Below, piece after piece: positions 1 through 12,653 of a DNA stretch of 64,000 nt. The notes beneath the pieces were generated by a model. It was given only the letters and a program-made list of their open reading frames with translations, did not search any database and was not told the DNA's origin. Position 1 is the first letter of the stretch, and each line of letters starts with the position of its first letter. The DNA lies in assembly GCA_019454045.1 (NCBI GenBank), contig SKCR01018431.1, positions 124,001 to 188,000 on the forward strand. Reading direction: 5' to 3'. Made by a program: the position numbers and the translations under genes. Origin of the DNA: Zanthoxylum bungeanum (lineage: Eukaryota; Streptophyta; Magnoliopsida; Sapindales; Rutaceae).

Positions 1-215
1 GTCCTAAGATCGAGGTCCACTGCATCATCATTTTCAGGATGCGTCCCAGGGTCGAGGCCTACATTTTGTCAGCGGTATTGGGATGCGTCCTAGAGTCGAG
101 GCCCCTGTTGTCAGTTGCAGCTATTGGGATGCGTCCCAGGGTCGAGGCCCTCGTTGTCAGTTGCAGCTATTGGGATGCGTCCCAGGATCGAGGTCCACTG
201 CATCATCAACTCAGT
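1..215. repeat. tandem repeat, 44-46 bp unit
   Basis: Four to five imperfect units share a core reading GATGCGTCCCAGGGTCGAGG. The GATGCGTC core starts at 38, 82, 128 and 174, so the spacing is 44, 46 and 46 bp. The array lies just upstream of a polypurine tract and a 3' LTR, so it is inferred to be the 3' untranslated end of a TGTAGG-family LTR retrotransposon whose body lies left of the window. Short frames through it repeat the same peptide in different phases and look non-coding. Confidence 0.8.
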
Positions 216-321
216 TCGAGACAGCAGGCAAGTCAAGTGGCAGCTGGCGAGCCAGGCAAGTGAAAATACATTGCATAACTTTGATAGGATTGTCACTATT
301 ACACATTACACAAGTCCCATC

Positions 322-335
322 AAAGTGGGGGCGAC
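322..335 (+). promoter_or_regulatory. polypurine tract of TGTAGG-family element
   Basis: AAAGTGGGGGCGAC directly abuts the LTR start TGTAGG at 336. This is where plus-strand DNA synthesis is primed in LTR retrotransposons. Its position shows that the LTR to the right is a 3' LTR and that the element is plus-oriented. Confidence 0.75.
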
Positions 336-1987
336 TGTAGGCACTGTATTTTTGCAAATAAGTCCCTACGATGAGTCTCATTTAGAGGCACTACCTTTTA
401 AGTCGCGGAAGTCACGGGAAACAGACGTTGGAAGGGGAAATTCATAATAAGTATGTCATCAGATTCATTTCACAAGTTCACTGTTTTCGTTCGTGCTGCG
501 TTCGTGACCACGTTCGAACGTCAAGCAGATTATGGGCGTTCATGTAGAGTTCGAATCGGCGTTCGAACGTTGTCGGTATTTCTGGTTTTGCTGCTAGCCT
601 CACAGCCAAGCCCAATTAACTCACCAAAGCTCATAAAACACATCCAAATTAATTAAATACATATTTAACACATGACAAAATTAAATAAAATCTAAAAATC
701 ATATACCAATTTAAAATAAAATCATGCCTAATTAAAATCAATCAAGTATATTATATTCCTAACTAAACAAATATCATGCATAAACAAAACAAATTAAATA
801 TATGAACTTCCTAATTAAGCATAATCTTGTCTCCAATCAATCTTTGGTTTTCCTTGTTTAACACTAAATCAAATCCTCCTTTAATGCACAAATCTCTTCC
901 TTGTCAAGCAATGATTCACCCATCCCCTTTGCCTATAAAAACAAAGCTATTCCAACCCTTGAATGCTCCTGACTCTCACGCATACACAGAAAAGAAAAAG
1001 CCTCTCCATTCGCGCCTAATACACTCAAGAAGCAACAAAGAATTTTCTCTCCTCCTCTTCCCTCCATAACCGAAAATCACAGCCCCTAAAATACCCACTG
1101 TATAACCAAAATCACTACCTAAAACATTCACTGCTTGACCGAAAAACTACCATTGGAACACCCCCTAAACAAATAGCAGCCCTAAACAGCAGCTAAAAAC
1201 GCCAACAAACAGCAGTAAAACAGCGGTGAAACGGAGTCAAAACAGTAGCTTGAGCAGCGAATCAGCGACGAAAGACACAAACCAGTGAACCGGAAAAGTT
1301 ACGGAGCTTTAACCTTTCTAATCACCGTGAAACGCGAATCCGAGAGTCGACGAAAAAGGTTAGACCTGAGGGCACTTTTCACATCCATTTTTATTCATAT
1401 TTTTACTGTATATTAAATCTTATTTACATGATTATTGTGGAGTGATGCATGTTGTGGCCCTTGAATAGATAGAAAATGCATGTATTGTGAAATGGTGTAT
1501 GTTGTGGCCCTTGAAATACACGAAAAATGTGTCGCCTCTTGTGGTATATAGGATGGAAACCCGGACATAAATTTCATAGCCGATTCCGAATGGACGGTAG
1601 TATGATCTGTACTCGGGATACAACTCCACGTACCACTTGAGTATACAGCACATATTTTATTTCATGTTATCTTAATTTATTTATTATCGTTATTTAATTT
1701 CTGCATGTTATTTGTTTATGTAATAATGTGATGCGCATGGGCTTAGTAAGTCGGATTAAAGGTCCTTCATTTCGAGAGGTTAAAATCCTTTACCACGATG
1801 CTTCGCCGCGCCGGATGACGAATATTCGGTTGAATGTAAGATGTGTTCAATCGGGTATATGAAGTCCATATTGTTGTCTTTATTTTTATATGTATTATGT
1901 TATTAGCGCATGGGCTTAGTAAGTCGGATTAAAGGTCCTCCATTTTGAGGGGTTAAAATACTTTACCATGATGCTTCGCCTCGCCGG
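336..1987 (+). mobile_element. 3' LTR, TGTAGG family, truncated
   Basis: It starts TGTAGGCACTG right after the polypurine tract and matches the LTRs at 3955, 61477 and (reverse strand) 52932. It contains TTCGAACG-rich sequence at about 487-570, a TATA box, and two units of the 174-bp subrepeat (starting at 1733 and 1906). The match to its relatives stops at about 1987, and TGTTGGA-family LTR sequence begins there with no terminal bases. About 1 kb of the LTR's 3' end is therefore missing. The family is probably Ty3/gypsy, judged from LTR length and layout only; no coding domain is visible in the window. Confidence 0.8.
934..940 (+). promoter_or_regulatory. TATA box of TGTAGG LTR
   Basis: TATAAAA in the context CCTATAAAAACAAAGC. 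The same box is conserved at 4542, 62526 and 52276-52282 (reverse strand) in the other three copies, which supports a role as the LTR core promoter. Confidence 0.6.
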
Positions 1988-3227
1988 TAAAGGATTTATG
2001 CCAAGCAAAATTACTATTCACGTCGCTAGCGAATTAATTCTAAATTAATCCGTTTGCCCGAATTAAAATCTATTTTTAATTCCGCTTCAAAATCTAATTT
2101 CGTATAATATATCGAATATATTATTTTATCGATTAATTCCAAATTAATAATTCTCTCTCTTCCGTAATTAATCCTAGATTAATTATGCTTGAATCATATG
2201 TCATTGGTTAATCTTCGGGAAGCGACCCAAGATATCCCTGGATATGTTGGCAGTAAATCCGGTCGTCGGACTATCCGAACACGTAAGTACCCCGTACTAT
2301 GTTTTTATCGATTTACGAGACATGGTTTGCTTCTAGCAAAGCACCGTTCCTACCCAATTCTCCAGAAATATTCTTAATGGAATATATAATATATATATCA
2401 GGCGTAGTATACGTAGTATTGCGTATAGAGATCCAGTATCAGATGTCACATGCAAGGCCTGGGCTGGAATAATGTCTGCCCCGAACGAAGCATATATCGG
2501 ATTACAAGCAACTAGTCTCTTTAAATCGGATAATCATGACCTTCTAATATTATCCTGATGGTTGCAACCATTTAGAGTACTAATTTTGTATCCCTGTGTG
2601 ATCGTCATCTCCATATGACTGAAGTGATACTTCCATCTTGACATCACACCCAATACACTACGATTCTCAATAAACCCAGAAGAGGCGTACACAGAACCTG
2701 TTAAAATCCTGGACGACCAAAACCAAAGCGTATTGATTGTCGCAAGTACCAGGGATGCAAATCTCAGGTTAAGACCAAATACACCTACCCTGATGCGGAT
2801 TCCCATAGACACATATTCATACTACCAATGGGATTCCGCGGGGTCTATCCAGAGCGAAGCTATTTCCGTACCATCGGTAAACACAACCTCCTATCACACT
2901 TGCATAAGTATCCAATACTTAAATATATGAGAACTATGCCGTTACGCTTTCATAACACGCACAAGTGCAATACTAGTTTATTCTGCATTATCGATGTCCA
3001 GTCTCGATAATACTACGACTAGGGATATTTAATGATTAAACTTTATGGATTGATACTGTCTCATATCTTATAATCCGGAACTAATCATAAGGACTTTTAT
3101 CATTTATATATTCAAGTAATCAAATTACAAAATGATAAAATATAATTTCATTGCTACATAATTAATTTGTACAAAAACCACAATGTCTTTTACAAATAAT
3201 GACGCTATGGGTCATAATTGTCTAACA
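1988..3227 (-). mobile_element. truncated LTR, TGTTGGA-family copia
   Basis: Sequence from about 1988 to 3227 follows the LTRs at 37108-39120 and 44810-46842 (their inner and right two thirds) and ends TCTAACA, equivalent to TCCAACA there. The left third of the LTR is absent. As in those copies, reading TGTTGGAC inward from the right end puts the parent element on the minus strand. It lies between a TGTAGG LTR and copia C1 integrase, so it probably inserted into C1 and lost its left end by deletion or recombination. No target duplication can be tested. Confidence 0.75.
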
Positions 3228-3781
3228 TAAACATGGGGTCAGTGGACAAATAAAGGGACCGTTTGTAAGATACTTAAAAGATTGTGGAATAGTAAGTCAA
3301 TTTACTATGCCAGGTAGTCCTGAACAGAATGGTGTGGCCGAGAGGCGGAATTGCACCCTTTAAGAGATGGTAATGAGTATGATGTCTAGAACTGATCTAC
3401 CAGACTTCCTTTGGGGGGTGAGGCAATTAAAACGGCCATATACATCCTCAATAGAGTTCCAAGTAAGTATGTTTCTAGAACTCCATTTGAAATATGAACT
3501 GGTAGGAAACCTAGCATGAGTCACCTCCATATTTAGGGATGTCCTTCAGAAATACGTCTTTATAACCCCACTGAAGGTAAGTTGCAATCCAGATATACTC
3601 ATTGCTATTTTATAAGATACCCTAATAATTCTAAAGGCTACAGATTCGTTTGTAGAGAATGGGGTTATATGATTGTAGAATCACAAACAACTAAGTTCTT
3701 GGAATTTGATGTGGCTGATAAAGATAATCATACAAAAATCTCAAATCAAGGACAACATACCAGAATAGTTCATATACCTAT
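3228..3781 (+). pseudogene. copia C1 integrase C-terminal part (broken)
   Basis: The frame starting near 3235 reads a Ty1/copia integrase segment: FTMPGSPEQNGVAERRN holds the catalytic-Glu motif, followed by the usual copia pattern ILNRVPSKYV and then YPNNSKGYRFVCREWGY. Stop codons (for example after NCTL) and a frame change near 3420 break it. The last 66 codons before 3781 are open. The N-terminal two thirds of integrase and all of gag and protease are missing to the left. The frame resumes at 20312 on the far side of element A, so this is the left half of a gene split by that insertion. Confidence 0.85.
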
Positions 3782-4541
3782 TGTTGGGGTTTTGGCGCGG
3801 GCGCAGCGGAAGCTCGCAGTTCGGGTGAAATCATAATTTTAAAACATTATAAATTACTGAATAAATTATTCAATATCCAATATGAATAATTCATTCATAT
3901 TTCACCTAAACATATGTATTCGATATCAAATAATGACATAAATAACAAAGAATTTGTAGGCACTGTATTTTTGCATATAAGTCCCTATGATGAGTCTCAT
4001 TTAGAGGCACTACCTTTTAAGTCGCGGAAGTCGCGGGAAATGGACGTCGGAAGGGGAAATTCAGAATAAGTATGTCATCAGATTCATTTCACAAGTTCAC
4101 TATTTTCGTTCGTGACCACATTCGAACGTCAAACAGATTGCGGGCGTTCGTGTAGCGTTCGAATCTGCGTTCGAACGGTGTCGGTATTTCTAGTTTTGCT
4201 GCTAGCCTCACACCCAAGCCCAATTAACTCACCAAAGCCCATAAAACACATCCAAAATAATTAAATACATATTTAACACATGATAAAATTAAATAAAATC
4301 TAAAAATCATATACCAATTTAAAATAAAATCATGTCTAATTAAAATCAATCAAGTATATTATATTCCTAACTAAACAAATATCATGCCTAAACAAAACAA
4401 ATTAAATATATGAACTTCCTAATTAAGCATAATCTTGTCTACAATCAATCTTTGGTTTTCCTTGTTTAACACTAAATCAAATCCTCATTTAATGCACAAA
4501 TCCCTTCCTTGTCAAGCAAAGATTTACCGATCCCCTTTGCC

Positions 4542-4548
4542 TATAAAA
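4542..4548 (+). promoter_or_regulatory. TATA box of solo LTR
   Basis: TATAAAA in the same context as the other copies of this LTR family. Confidence 0.55.
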
Positions 4549-5341
4549 ACAAAGCTATTCCAACCCTTGAATGCTCATGATTCTCACGCATATACAGAAA
4601 AGAAAAAGCCTCTGCATTCACGGCTAATACACTCAAGAAGCAACAAAGAATTTTCTCTCCTCATCTTCCCTCCATAACCGAAAATCACAGCCCCTAAAAC
4701 ACCCACTGTATAACCGAAAATCACTACCTAAAACATTCACTGTTTGACCGAAAAAATGCCCTTGGAACACCCCCTAAACAAACAGCAGCCCTAAACAGCA
4801 GCCAAAAATGCCAACAAACAGCAGCAAAACAGCGGTGAAACGGAGTCAAAACAGTAGCTTGAGCAGCGAATCAGCGAGGAAAGACGCAAACCAGTGAACC
4901 GGAAAAGTTGCGGAGCTTTAACCTTTCTGATCACCGTGAAACGCGAATCCGAGAGTCGAAGAAAAAGTTTAGACCTGAGGGCACTTTTCACATCCATTTT
5001 TACTCGTATTTTTACTGTTTATTGAATCTTATTTACATGATTATTGTGGAGTGATGCATGTTGTGGCCCTTGAATAGATAGAAAATGCATGTATTGTGAA
5101 ATGATGTATGTTGTGGCCCTTGAAATAAACGAAAAATGTGTCGCCCCTTGTGGTATATAAGATGGAAACCCGGACATAAATTTCATAGCCGATTCCGAAT
5201 AGACGGTAGTATGATATGTACTCGGGATACAACTCCACGAACCACTTGAGTATACGGCACATATTTTATTTCATGTTATCTTGATTTATTTATTATCGTT
5301 ATTTAATTTCTGCATGTTATTTGTTTATGTAATAATGTGAT

Positions 5342-5945
5342 GCGCATAGGCTTAGTAAGTCGGATTAAAGGTCCTCCATTTCGAGAGGTTAAAATCCTTT
5401 ACCACGATGTTTCACCGCGCCGGATGACATATATTCGGTTGAATGTAAGATGTGTTCAATAGGGAATATGAAGTCCGATATTGTTGTCTTTATTTTAATA
5501 TGCATTATGTTATTAGCGCATGGTCTTAGTAAGTCGGATTAAAGGTCCTCCATTTCGAGGGGTTAAAATACTTTACCACGATGCTTCGACGCGCCGGATG
5601 ACGTATATTCGGTTCAATGTAAGATGTGTTCAATCGGGTATATGAAGTCCGATATTGTTGTCTTTATTTTTATATGCATTATGTTATTAGCGCATGGGCT
5701 TAGTAAGTCGGATTAAAGGTCCTCCATTTCGAGGGGTTAAAATCCTTTACCACGATGCTTCGCCGCACCGGATGACGTATATTTGGTTGAATGTCAGATG
5801 TGTTCAATCGGGTATACAAAGTCTGATATTGTTGTCTTTATTTTTTATATGCATTATGTTATTAGTGCATGGGCTTAGTAAGTTGGATTAAAGGTCCTCT
5901 ATGTCGAGGGGTTAAAATCCTTTACCACGATGCTTTGCCGCGCCT
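5342..5945. repeat. 174-bp tandem subrepeats in LTR
   Basis: Units open with GCGCATGGGCTTAGTAAGTC at 5342, 5516, 5690 and 5865, giving spacing of 174, 174 and 175 bp; the last is partial. Related LTRs have two units (1733 and 1906; 63346 and 63522), so copy number varies between copies. They lie downstream of the TATA box, inside the transcribed part of the LTR. Confidence 0.85.
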
Positions 5946-6029
5946 TTTAGCCCGTTATTATTTATTAGGTGTCATCTTTCATCCGTTCACGTATGTGTCA
6001 TGTTGTTTACTGCATTTTGGAGGTCACTA

Positions 6030-6170
6030 CTGTAACCCCGTTTGAACGCGTTTCAGAACGCATGTTTTCTGTCTCAGTTCGTTCAAACGCGTTTACGAAC
6101 GCTACTCGAACGCGAACCTTCTGTTTATCGTTCGAACGCGGATACGAACGCCGCACGAACGCCCACGGTA
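6030..6170. repeat. TTCGAACG palindrome cluster in LTR
   Basis: A run of motifs such as GTTTGAACGCG, GTTCAAACGCG and CGTTCGAACGCGG sits in otherwise AT-rich DNA. Equivalent clusters occur at about 487-570, 4105-4180 and 63707-63990 in the same LTR family. The function is unknown; the CpG-rich palindromes could be protein-binding sites or methylation targets. Confidence 0.65.
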
Positions 6171-6489
6171 AACAGGCCCTCTTCCATCACATCTCATGCA
6201 TGGTTACTCATTTTTTCATTTACCTTTTTTGATTGTTCATGTTCTCGCAGTTAGTCATTTATTGTGTCCACAAGATCTCATGTTCGTTTCCATGATGCAT
6301 GTTTACATGATAGTTATCTACTTATGCTTCCACATTCATCCATTCAAGATGTTCATGAAGTTATATGCTTGCCGTTATTCCGATTTGCTTTCATGTGTGA
6401 TTGTATAATTATTATCTACTGGCATGCCTATGATCAAATGTAATGTGCTTATGACATTGTATGCTTGCCGTATTTCAATTCATCTTTAT

Positions 6490-6640
6490 GCATGCAAATT
6501 GGGACATAGATTATATGCAAATAGGTTGTATGTAAATTCAGACATAAATTATATGCAAATATGTTATATGCAAATTCGGACATAGGTTATATGCAAACTT
6601 AGATGTGAGCCTTGTACTTATGCATGCGAACTTAGGAGTA
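6490..6640. repeat. short A/T-rich tandem repeat
   Basis: About five imperfect units of roughly 30 bp around TTATATGCAAAT and TTCGGACATAG. A weaker reverse-strand counterpart lies near 50760-50830 in the minus-oriented copy of the LTR. Confidence 0.6.
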
Positions 6641-7040
6641 AATTATCCTTGGAAATAAATGTTGCTTAGGCTTGGTTAAATTATTGTACAAATCATTTCA
6701 TTACAAGTGGCATAAGTTAGGGACCATTCCGAACGCAACGGTTTGAGGTCTTCCCATGCGATGGGTGAGTGCGGCCTTAAATCTTTGTCCTGGTTCACAC
6801 CGGGTGGCGACTCCATTATTCTCCGGTCTAGTCCCCCGCGGGCTATTCCATACTCCCAACCGGGCCACGAGCCCGGAACAGCATGCGTCGCCCAGTTTCT
6901 GTATCCCACAGAAACGACGCGAAATATTTACGAAAACATTTTTCCGTAAAATAGCATAAAATGCGTTTTTGACCGAACCGACCACCCAATATACATGAGG
7001 GCTGCCCAGGTAAGCCCCAACAGTATTAAGGCAGTTCATG

Positions 7041-7079
7041 GGCTGCCCGAACAGTGACCAATTCACTGTTTGGGCAGCC
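7041..7079. other. stem-loop in 3' LTR of element A
   Basis: GGCTGCCCGAACAGTGA, a five-base loop CCAAT, then TCACTGTTTGGGCAGCC. The 17-bp stem has one G-T wobble. The equivalent site in the other LTR (18127-18163) differs in sequence yet still pairs. Confidence 0.65.
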
Positions 7080-9276
7080 GTCACACGGTTGTCTCAAAAG
7101 TCACCAGATAACGTCGTTTTTCCCCGTTTTCACTTATTTCAACTCCGAAACAATTTCTGGCAATTGTTCCAACACCCAAAACACATCCAATATATTTATA
7201 TGACATCATTTTCATCACAATAAACCCAGAATTTCCAGATCTGATTTTGTAACAAAAATAATAAATTTTTTATGCTTTAATCCAACTTTTTCAACATTAA
7301 TCAAATTAATCACAACACCAATCCAAGTCACCACCAATGAAGCACCCAAGAACAATTCTAGGCATTACAAGAGTGGTCATAAAACTCTAGAATGGTAACA
7401 TATCATCAAATGATCAAATTGAATAAATATTGTAATAATACCATTCAAATCAAGTTCACACATGCAATAAGCCTCCAAATCTATCCTCCAAAACCAAAAG
7501 CCCCAAATTCTAAGAAGTAAGAAAACCCTAGAACCATTCTAGTAAATCAAGAACAAGAAACATGCTTTCCAAGCATAGGGATATAAAGAATTACCTTTAA
7601 TTCTCCCTGTTTCCTTAAGCTTTTCTTGATTTTCTTCACTTTCTTCTTTTGTTTCATCAAACAAATTTGAGATCCCTTTTCTCTTTTGAAGTTTCGGCCA
7701 TGGAGGAGTAATTATTAAGAAAAAAAAATTTCCAATTTAAAAAGAAGTCTAACCGACTTTAGGAGGGTATTTTTGTCAATTTTATAATTTAATTTCATTA
7801 AATTAAAACAAACTTTATGTTAACAAATCAAATTTGTACACCTAAAGTTTAATTAAATCATGCCATATGTAACCAATAAAATCAAAAAAATTGCATAACA
7901 ATTATGAAAAAGTATATGATTTAATTATTCAAATATTTAACATTTAAATATCTATATAATTAATTATTATAATTATTATATATATATATATGTATTTTTA
8001 TTTACATTAAATAACAAATACATATATTAATGGCATGTGTCAAAATCTCATTTGATAATTAATTAATGTGTATCTAATCAAATTATGTATCAAATACAAA
8101 TACACAATAATTACGATTGACCAAAAATGTCCATATGCATGTGTTTTCGTTTAACCGTTTAACCGATCCGAATTAACTCATTTAATTCGGTGAAGCATTA
8201 TGAATAATTTGTATTATTCATAACGCGTTGCCCAAGTGCTCAATGAGTACACTTCATATTGTGGGACTCTCTCAATTTAGGTTTATCCGTCACGAAATCC
8301 AATTTCGTGTCCATAATTCACCCACTCATGAATTATGACGACCACAAATAATATTGCTAAACTATGCAAGTCGAGGTCATTGCATACGTATAATCCCTCA
8401 GTCACAGGCTATCCATATTATACCTGAGATATAGATAAAAACATCAAATCCTTATGGTATAATTTAGTCGACTTTCAAATTTACGATCTCTAAATAATAC
8501 TCGAAACTTGCATCCAAAGTTATACCACGGTCATGGATTTACTAGATCGTAAACACGTGTAGGATACCTATGCCCTATACACAGGACTGAAGGATTCTAT
8601 CTTGATACGCACTGGATATCATGAGCATCAGTCCACACCCATCGAACATGCGGAGGTCTGATCTAAATAGATCGGTGACATGACTGCCATCAAAGTGTGG
8701 AGGATAACTCATATATCCACTGTGGTATCTCAAGTCAAAGGACCACTATGCTTGCTCAACTCGAGAAGATTCCTATTGACGTTGGTGTACCATCTATTAG
8801 GAAATCTTCAGTGAGTTGTTCATTGTTTATCAAATAAACACCTACATGTCTATACGAGTCTCCCGAGACTCATGGTTCATTGGGATAAACCATCAGACCA
8901 AGTCACGATATACGACATGTACTGGTCTCAACGGATTTTACTAACCGACCTGTGTTAGTAAATCTTGACCGGAAACTTTATTTAAGGATATACAACTTAT
9001 AGTGATGCTCCCCAATGTCAAGTACAAACTACGTTGTAACTGCGTACTACATTGTAAATCCTAGGGTCTTTGTCTAATATACACGTATTACTAAATCATA
9101 TTTAGTTTCAATCTAATCATAATTAGATATCTAATCACAATTAGATCGAATATGTGTATAAAAGACAAGAGGTGCTACCATTAAATAAGTAATATTATGG
9201 AAAAAATGCATTGATCGTATTCATGAATCGAACATAAATATGATCCGGATTGGCACTCTGAGCACCAACCCTAAAA

Positions 9277-9293
9277 ATTTCTCCCACTTGCTC
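9277..9293 (-). promoter_or_regulatory. polypurine tract of element A
   Basis: The reverse strand reads GAGCAAGTGGGAGAAAT, directly beside the 3' LTR end at 9276. Element B has the same sequence at 30154-30170 beside its own 3' LTR. This fixes the minus orientation of element A. Confidence 0.8.
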
Positions 9294-12200
9294 TGGTGCC
9301 AATCCACGGTATCATATAAACATATCAATGTGTATCACATACTCATGGCCCTCAAGAGCTCACCTAGCACTCAAGAGGTAGGCAACAATAAGTAAGCCCG
9401 TTATTATAAATTGAGTCTGTCCAACAAACCCAATTATTTTCCTTAGCCAACATCATTCATATTTTGCAGAACCCAAGTTCTACATCAATATGAATCGGAT
9501 GCGATATCAATATTGTGCTATAGCTATAAAGTTATATATGTATTTGGAGATCAAATCCAAATACTACGTAGACAACAACAAACATAATACTAATATCAAA
9601 ACTTCTAATTTATAAGGTCACTATGAAACTTCGTAAGTCAATACTTCATAAGTTATAACTAATTCCACTAATATAATAGAATCATCTGTGACACTCCCAC
9701 TGCATCTCTTCTGACTTTATATGACGTAGATCATCTAACGTGATAATTAGTATCAAAACTAATCGAACCCTAATAGTTGCTGACTATATTCTCCATGAAT
9801 TAGAAACTTGTTCTTAATATCTCAAAGATAACAAAGAACATGTTTCAAGACACATCATATGGTCTGTAGTATATCAAAATAACTCGTAACAATGACAATT
9901 AAATTGATATCTTTAATCTCACATAATACGATATTTTTTGCACTATCATCATATGATGCATCAAATTAACTAGACATTCTAATCAATTTCTCTTTCGAAT
10001 AAGGAATCATCCTTTACGAAAGATAAATACTATATACAAGAGACACATTAACTGTCAAACAGTTATACTAATTGTCATACAGACAGTTTTAATGTGTCCT
10101 TTATTAGATCATATCTAATGCACGACTAATGGGAGTATCTCACAAGTCTCTTGTTTTATATCATATATAAAACTTTATATCAAATATAATAGATACTACT
10201 CCCACTGCTTTCATGAAGAAAAGAAGACTTAGGTAAACCTTTTACCTCACAAACATCTCATTATTACATTAATAATGATAATGTCGTTAGGATATACAAC
10301 ACTAGAAAGAAATTTATACGCTCCCACTACCCCTACTATCATATATGTATTCTCTATGCTTTGATAAAATCAGACAATCTGATTGTATCAAAATTAGAGA
10401 ACACAGATTTTCGGAAAGGTTATCTGAGTCTACAATAGGTTCTATAAGCTAATATATCAAAATGTGATCTTAGCAGAATACAAACTCTAAGGTCATTCTA
10501 GAATAAAATCTTCAAAAAAAGAAACCACAACAGATTTCTCATTCGAAGAAGACATTCAGGAATACCACTTTGCATTCTTTAGCCAAAATACATTGTTTAA
10601 TATCAATATTAACCAACAAATCTATAATTGTTCAATTAGTGCGACTTGAGACAAGTTTTCTCAAAATCTACAATAGATCACTGAGTATAACTTTTCTCAC
10701 TGTCATACTATAAAGGTCAAACCTTTATCAAGCTCACTTTACTTTTGCAGCGCAAATAATTTGCACATTTGATGAACGATTCATAACGAAAGCTTAATCA
10801 AGTTCAAAACTTGATCGTAGTAAGATACGAACAATTTTAAATCTATGGTTCAATGTTAACTTCCGAAATCGATATCAAATATCACTCCCACTATAAGTTA
10901 TAGGATAATTTTCTTCAATAAGAAAACAACAGAATCATTAAGTATCAAATACTTTACAAATGATTCTAACAAGCTATTGAACTTATACGGAAGTTGTCTA
11001 AGGGTCTTTTCATCTTATTAATTATGTAGTTCCATTTATAGTTTATCACTATCACATTTGACTTCAATAAGTCAAATCTTTTATACAATTGTCAACATCC
11101 GATGTTACACACCAAATAATAAAACAATTTTATTACACGGGATCGTAGAAACGATATTCTATCAAATATAATACAATATTCTATAAAATAGAATAAATAA
11201 TAAACTTTACTTGTACCTCTGAGGCCCAAGTACTTTAAATTATATAACCATTATACAAAAGAAAGATTCAAATCTCAAACTTTTCAAGATTCGAATTTTC
11301 TACCTATACATATCATATACGTAATTGTAGAAACTAATGGAACATTAATTAAAAGAATGAATTAGTGTAACTGGAGCATAACCCCAAGAGTATTGAAAAC
11401 TAATTCGGTAACACTGAATATCAAATGAATCAAATCATATAAGATTCGATTTCTCCCACTGATCAATTCCATCATGATGGAATCGTAGAAGAATAATATT
11501 GAGTAAGAATCACATTCATTAAATAACTTTAGAAATAATTACCATAAATTCACATGTTTGATCATATCAAACATCTTTGAACAATTCAAAGACTCACGAT
11601 GAATTTTAAAATATAGTTTTCAACACTTTAAAATAGAATATCTTTGAACCATTCAAAACATTCTATCCGCGTTTCATCAGAAACATATTGAAAGTTCTCG
11701 AACCATTCAAGACGTTCAATATATATATTCTTTTAGAAACATGTAATCAAGTCAGGACAATTCATTAACTAAGTTACAAAGTAAAGAAAACTATCCATGG
11801 CAATTTATAATTCATTAAACTACATACTTCCAAAGTATTAGTTTAATAAATCTGTAATCCAATGACGATCATTGGTTAAATGAGATTTAATCACATCTTG
11901 AATACAATATTCATTAAATGGATAAGGATATATGGTGTGATCTTGTATCAGACCATCCTTTACCATACGGAATAAGCATCTAATGCTTATGAGATAAAAT
12001 GTCATAAAACACTGTTCTAAGTTATTTAGTTAACCGAATATTTTTCTTAATGTTTATCTCTTTATCAATGACACTACTAGCTGTATTAAAATATGTAACA
12101 ACTATTTATATAGAACAAGTGACTATCCAATAGTCACAAGTTTTGATATCAAATATTAAAAAACAATCATTAAACATTATTTTAAATAACTAGATGGGAG

Positions 12201-12645
12201 ATCCGTTATCCAATATCTATAGTTGTCGTATTGTGAGAATCGATATTCTCAACACACAACTATACACATCTCCTTTCTTAAGCTCTATAATTTGCTTTCA
12301 ATTATTCACAACAATTGTAAATAATTGATTAACAAACTGTGTCAAACACGTGACTTCTAAAAGTCACTAAAGCCAAGAAACAAATATCTATTTAGATTAC
12401 TCATTGTGACTTAGAAACTAAGTCACTAACCATCTTGATTTTCAAGAAAATCGGAGCAACGGTTCCCGATGGTTTTGACTAATCTAACAATATCCGAGTC
12501 TACTAAGGTTCTAGAACCTATTTTAGAAATACGCAACCAAAAGTGAAGTCAGAAAACATATTCAAATAATATGCATATAGTGGATTAGAAGTATAATTTT
12601 ATTAATAATATAGAATAAAGGAAAACAAAAGCACCAATTTCCATA
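9294..12645 (-). other. interior of element A, 3' part, non-coding
   Basis: About 3.35 kb with no reading frame of 60 codons or more and no pol motif on either strand. Many segments match the interior of element B (about 26650-30150) in reverse complement, including stretches around ATGGAATCGTAGAAG and TCTCCCACTGATC. Conservation without coding suggests cis-acting or purely inherited sequence. Confidence 0.7.
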
Positions 12646-12653
12646 AAATTATG

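Larger units (their letters stand above)
3955..6910 (+). mobile_element. solo LTR, TGTAGG family
   Basis: It begins TGTAGGCACTG and ends TATCCCACA. The flanks join into the uninterrupted sequence seen in the other LTR of element A at about 17990-18010, so one LTR-length unit inserted here without internal sequence. The flanking duplication is decayed (GAATT at 3950-3954, GAAAC at 6911-6915). At 2956 bp it is longer than the copy at 50514-52932, partly because it carries four 174-bp subrepeats. Confidence 0.85.
3782..9276 (-). repeat. 3' LTR of element A, split by solo LTR
   Basis: It matches 17829-20311 along its length once the TGTAGG solo LTR at 3955-6910 is removed. It ends AACCCTAAAA where the other copy has AACCCTAACA. 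The two LTRs differ by indels, for example about 45 extra bases near 7697-7745 in this copy, so the insertion is not recent. Short frames inside it have no conserved domain. Confidence 0.85.

Noticed and set aside
827..1069. 80-codon frame conserved at 4435-4677
   Set aside because: It spans the TATA box of TGTAGG LTRs, is broken in the copy at 62445, and is conserved as LTR DNA.
6803..6815. GTGGCGACTCC, resembling a tRNA-Arg primer site used by some gypsy elements
   Set aside because: The target duplication and paired TGTAGG/CCTACA ends at 50514-52932 place this sequence inside the LTR, not after it.
6701..7084. 127-codon minus-strand frame
   Set aside because: It crosses the boundary between the TGTAGG solo LTR and element A, so it is a chance fusion.
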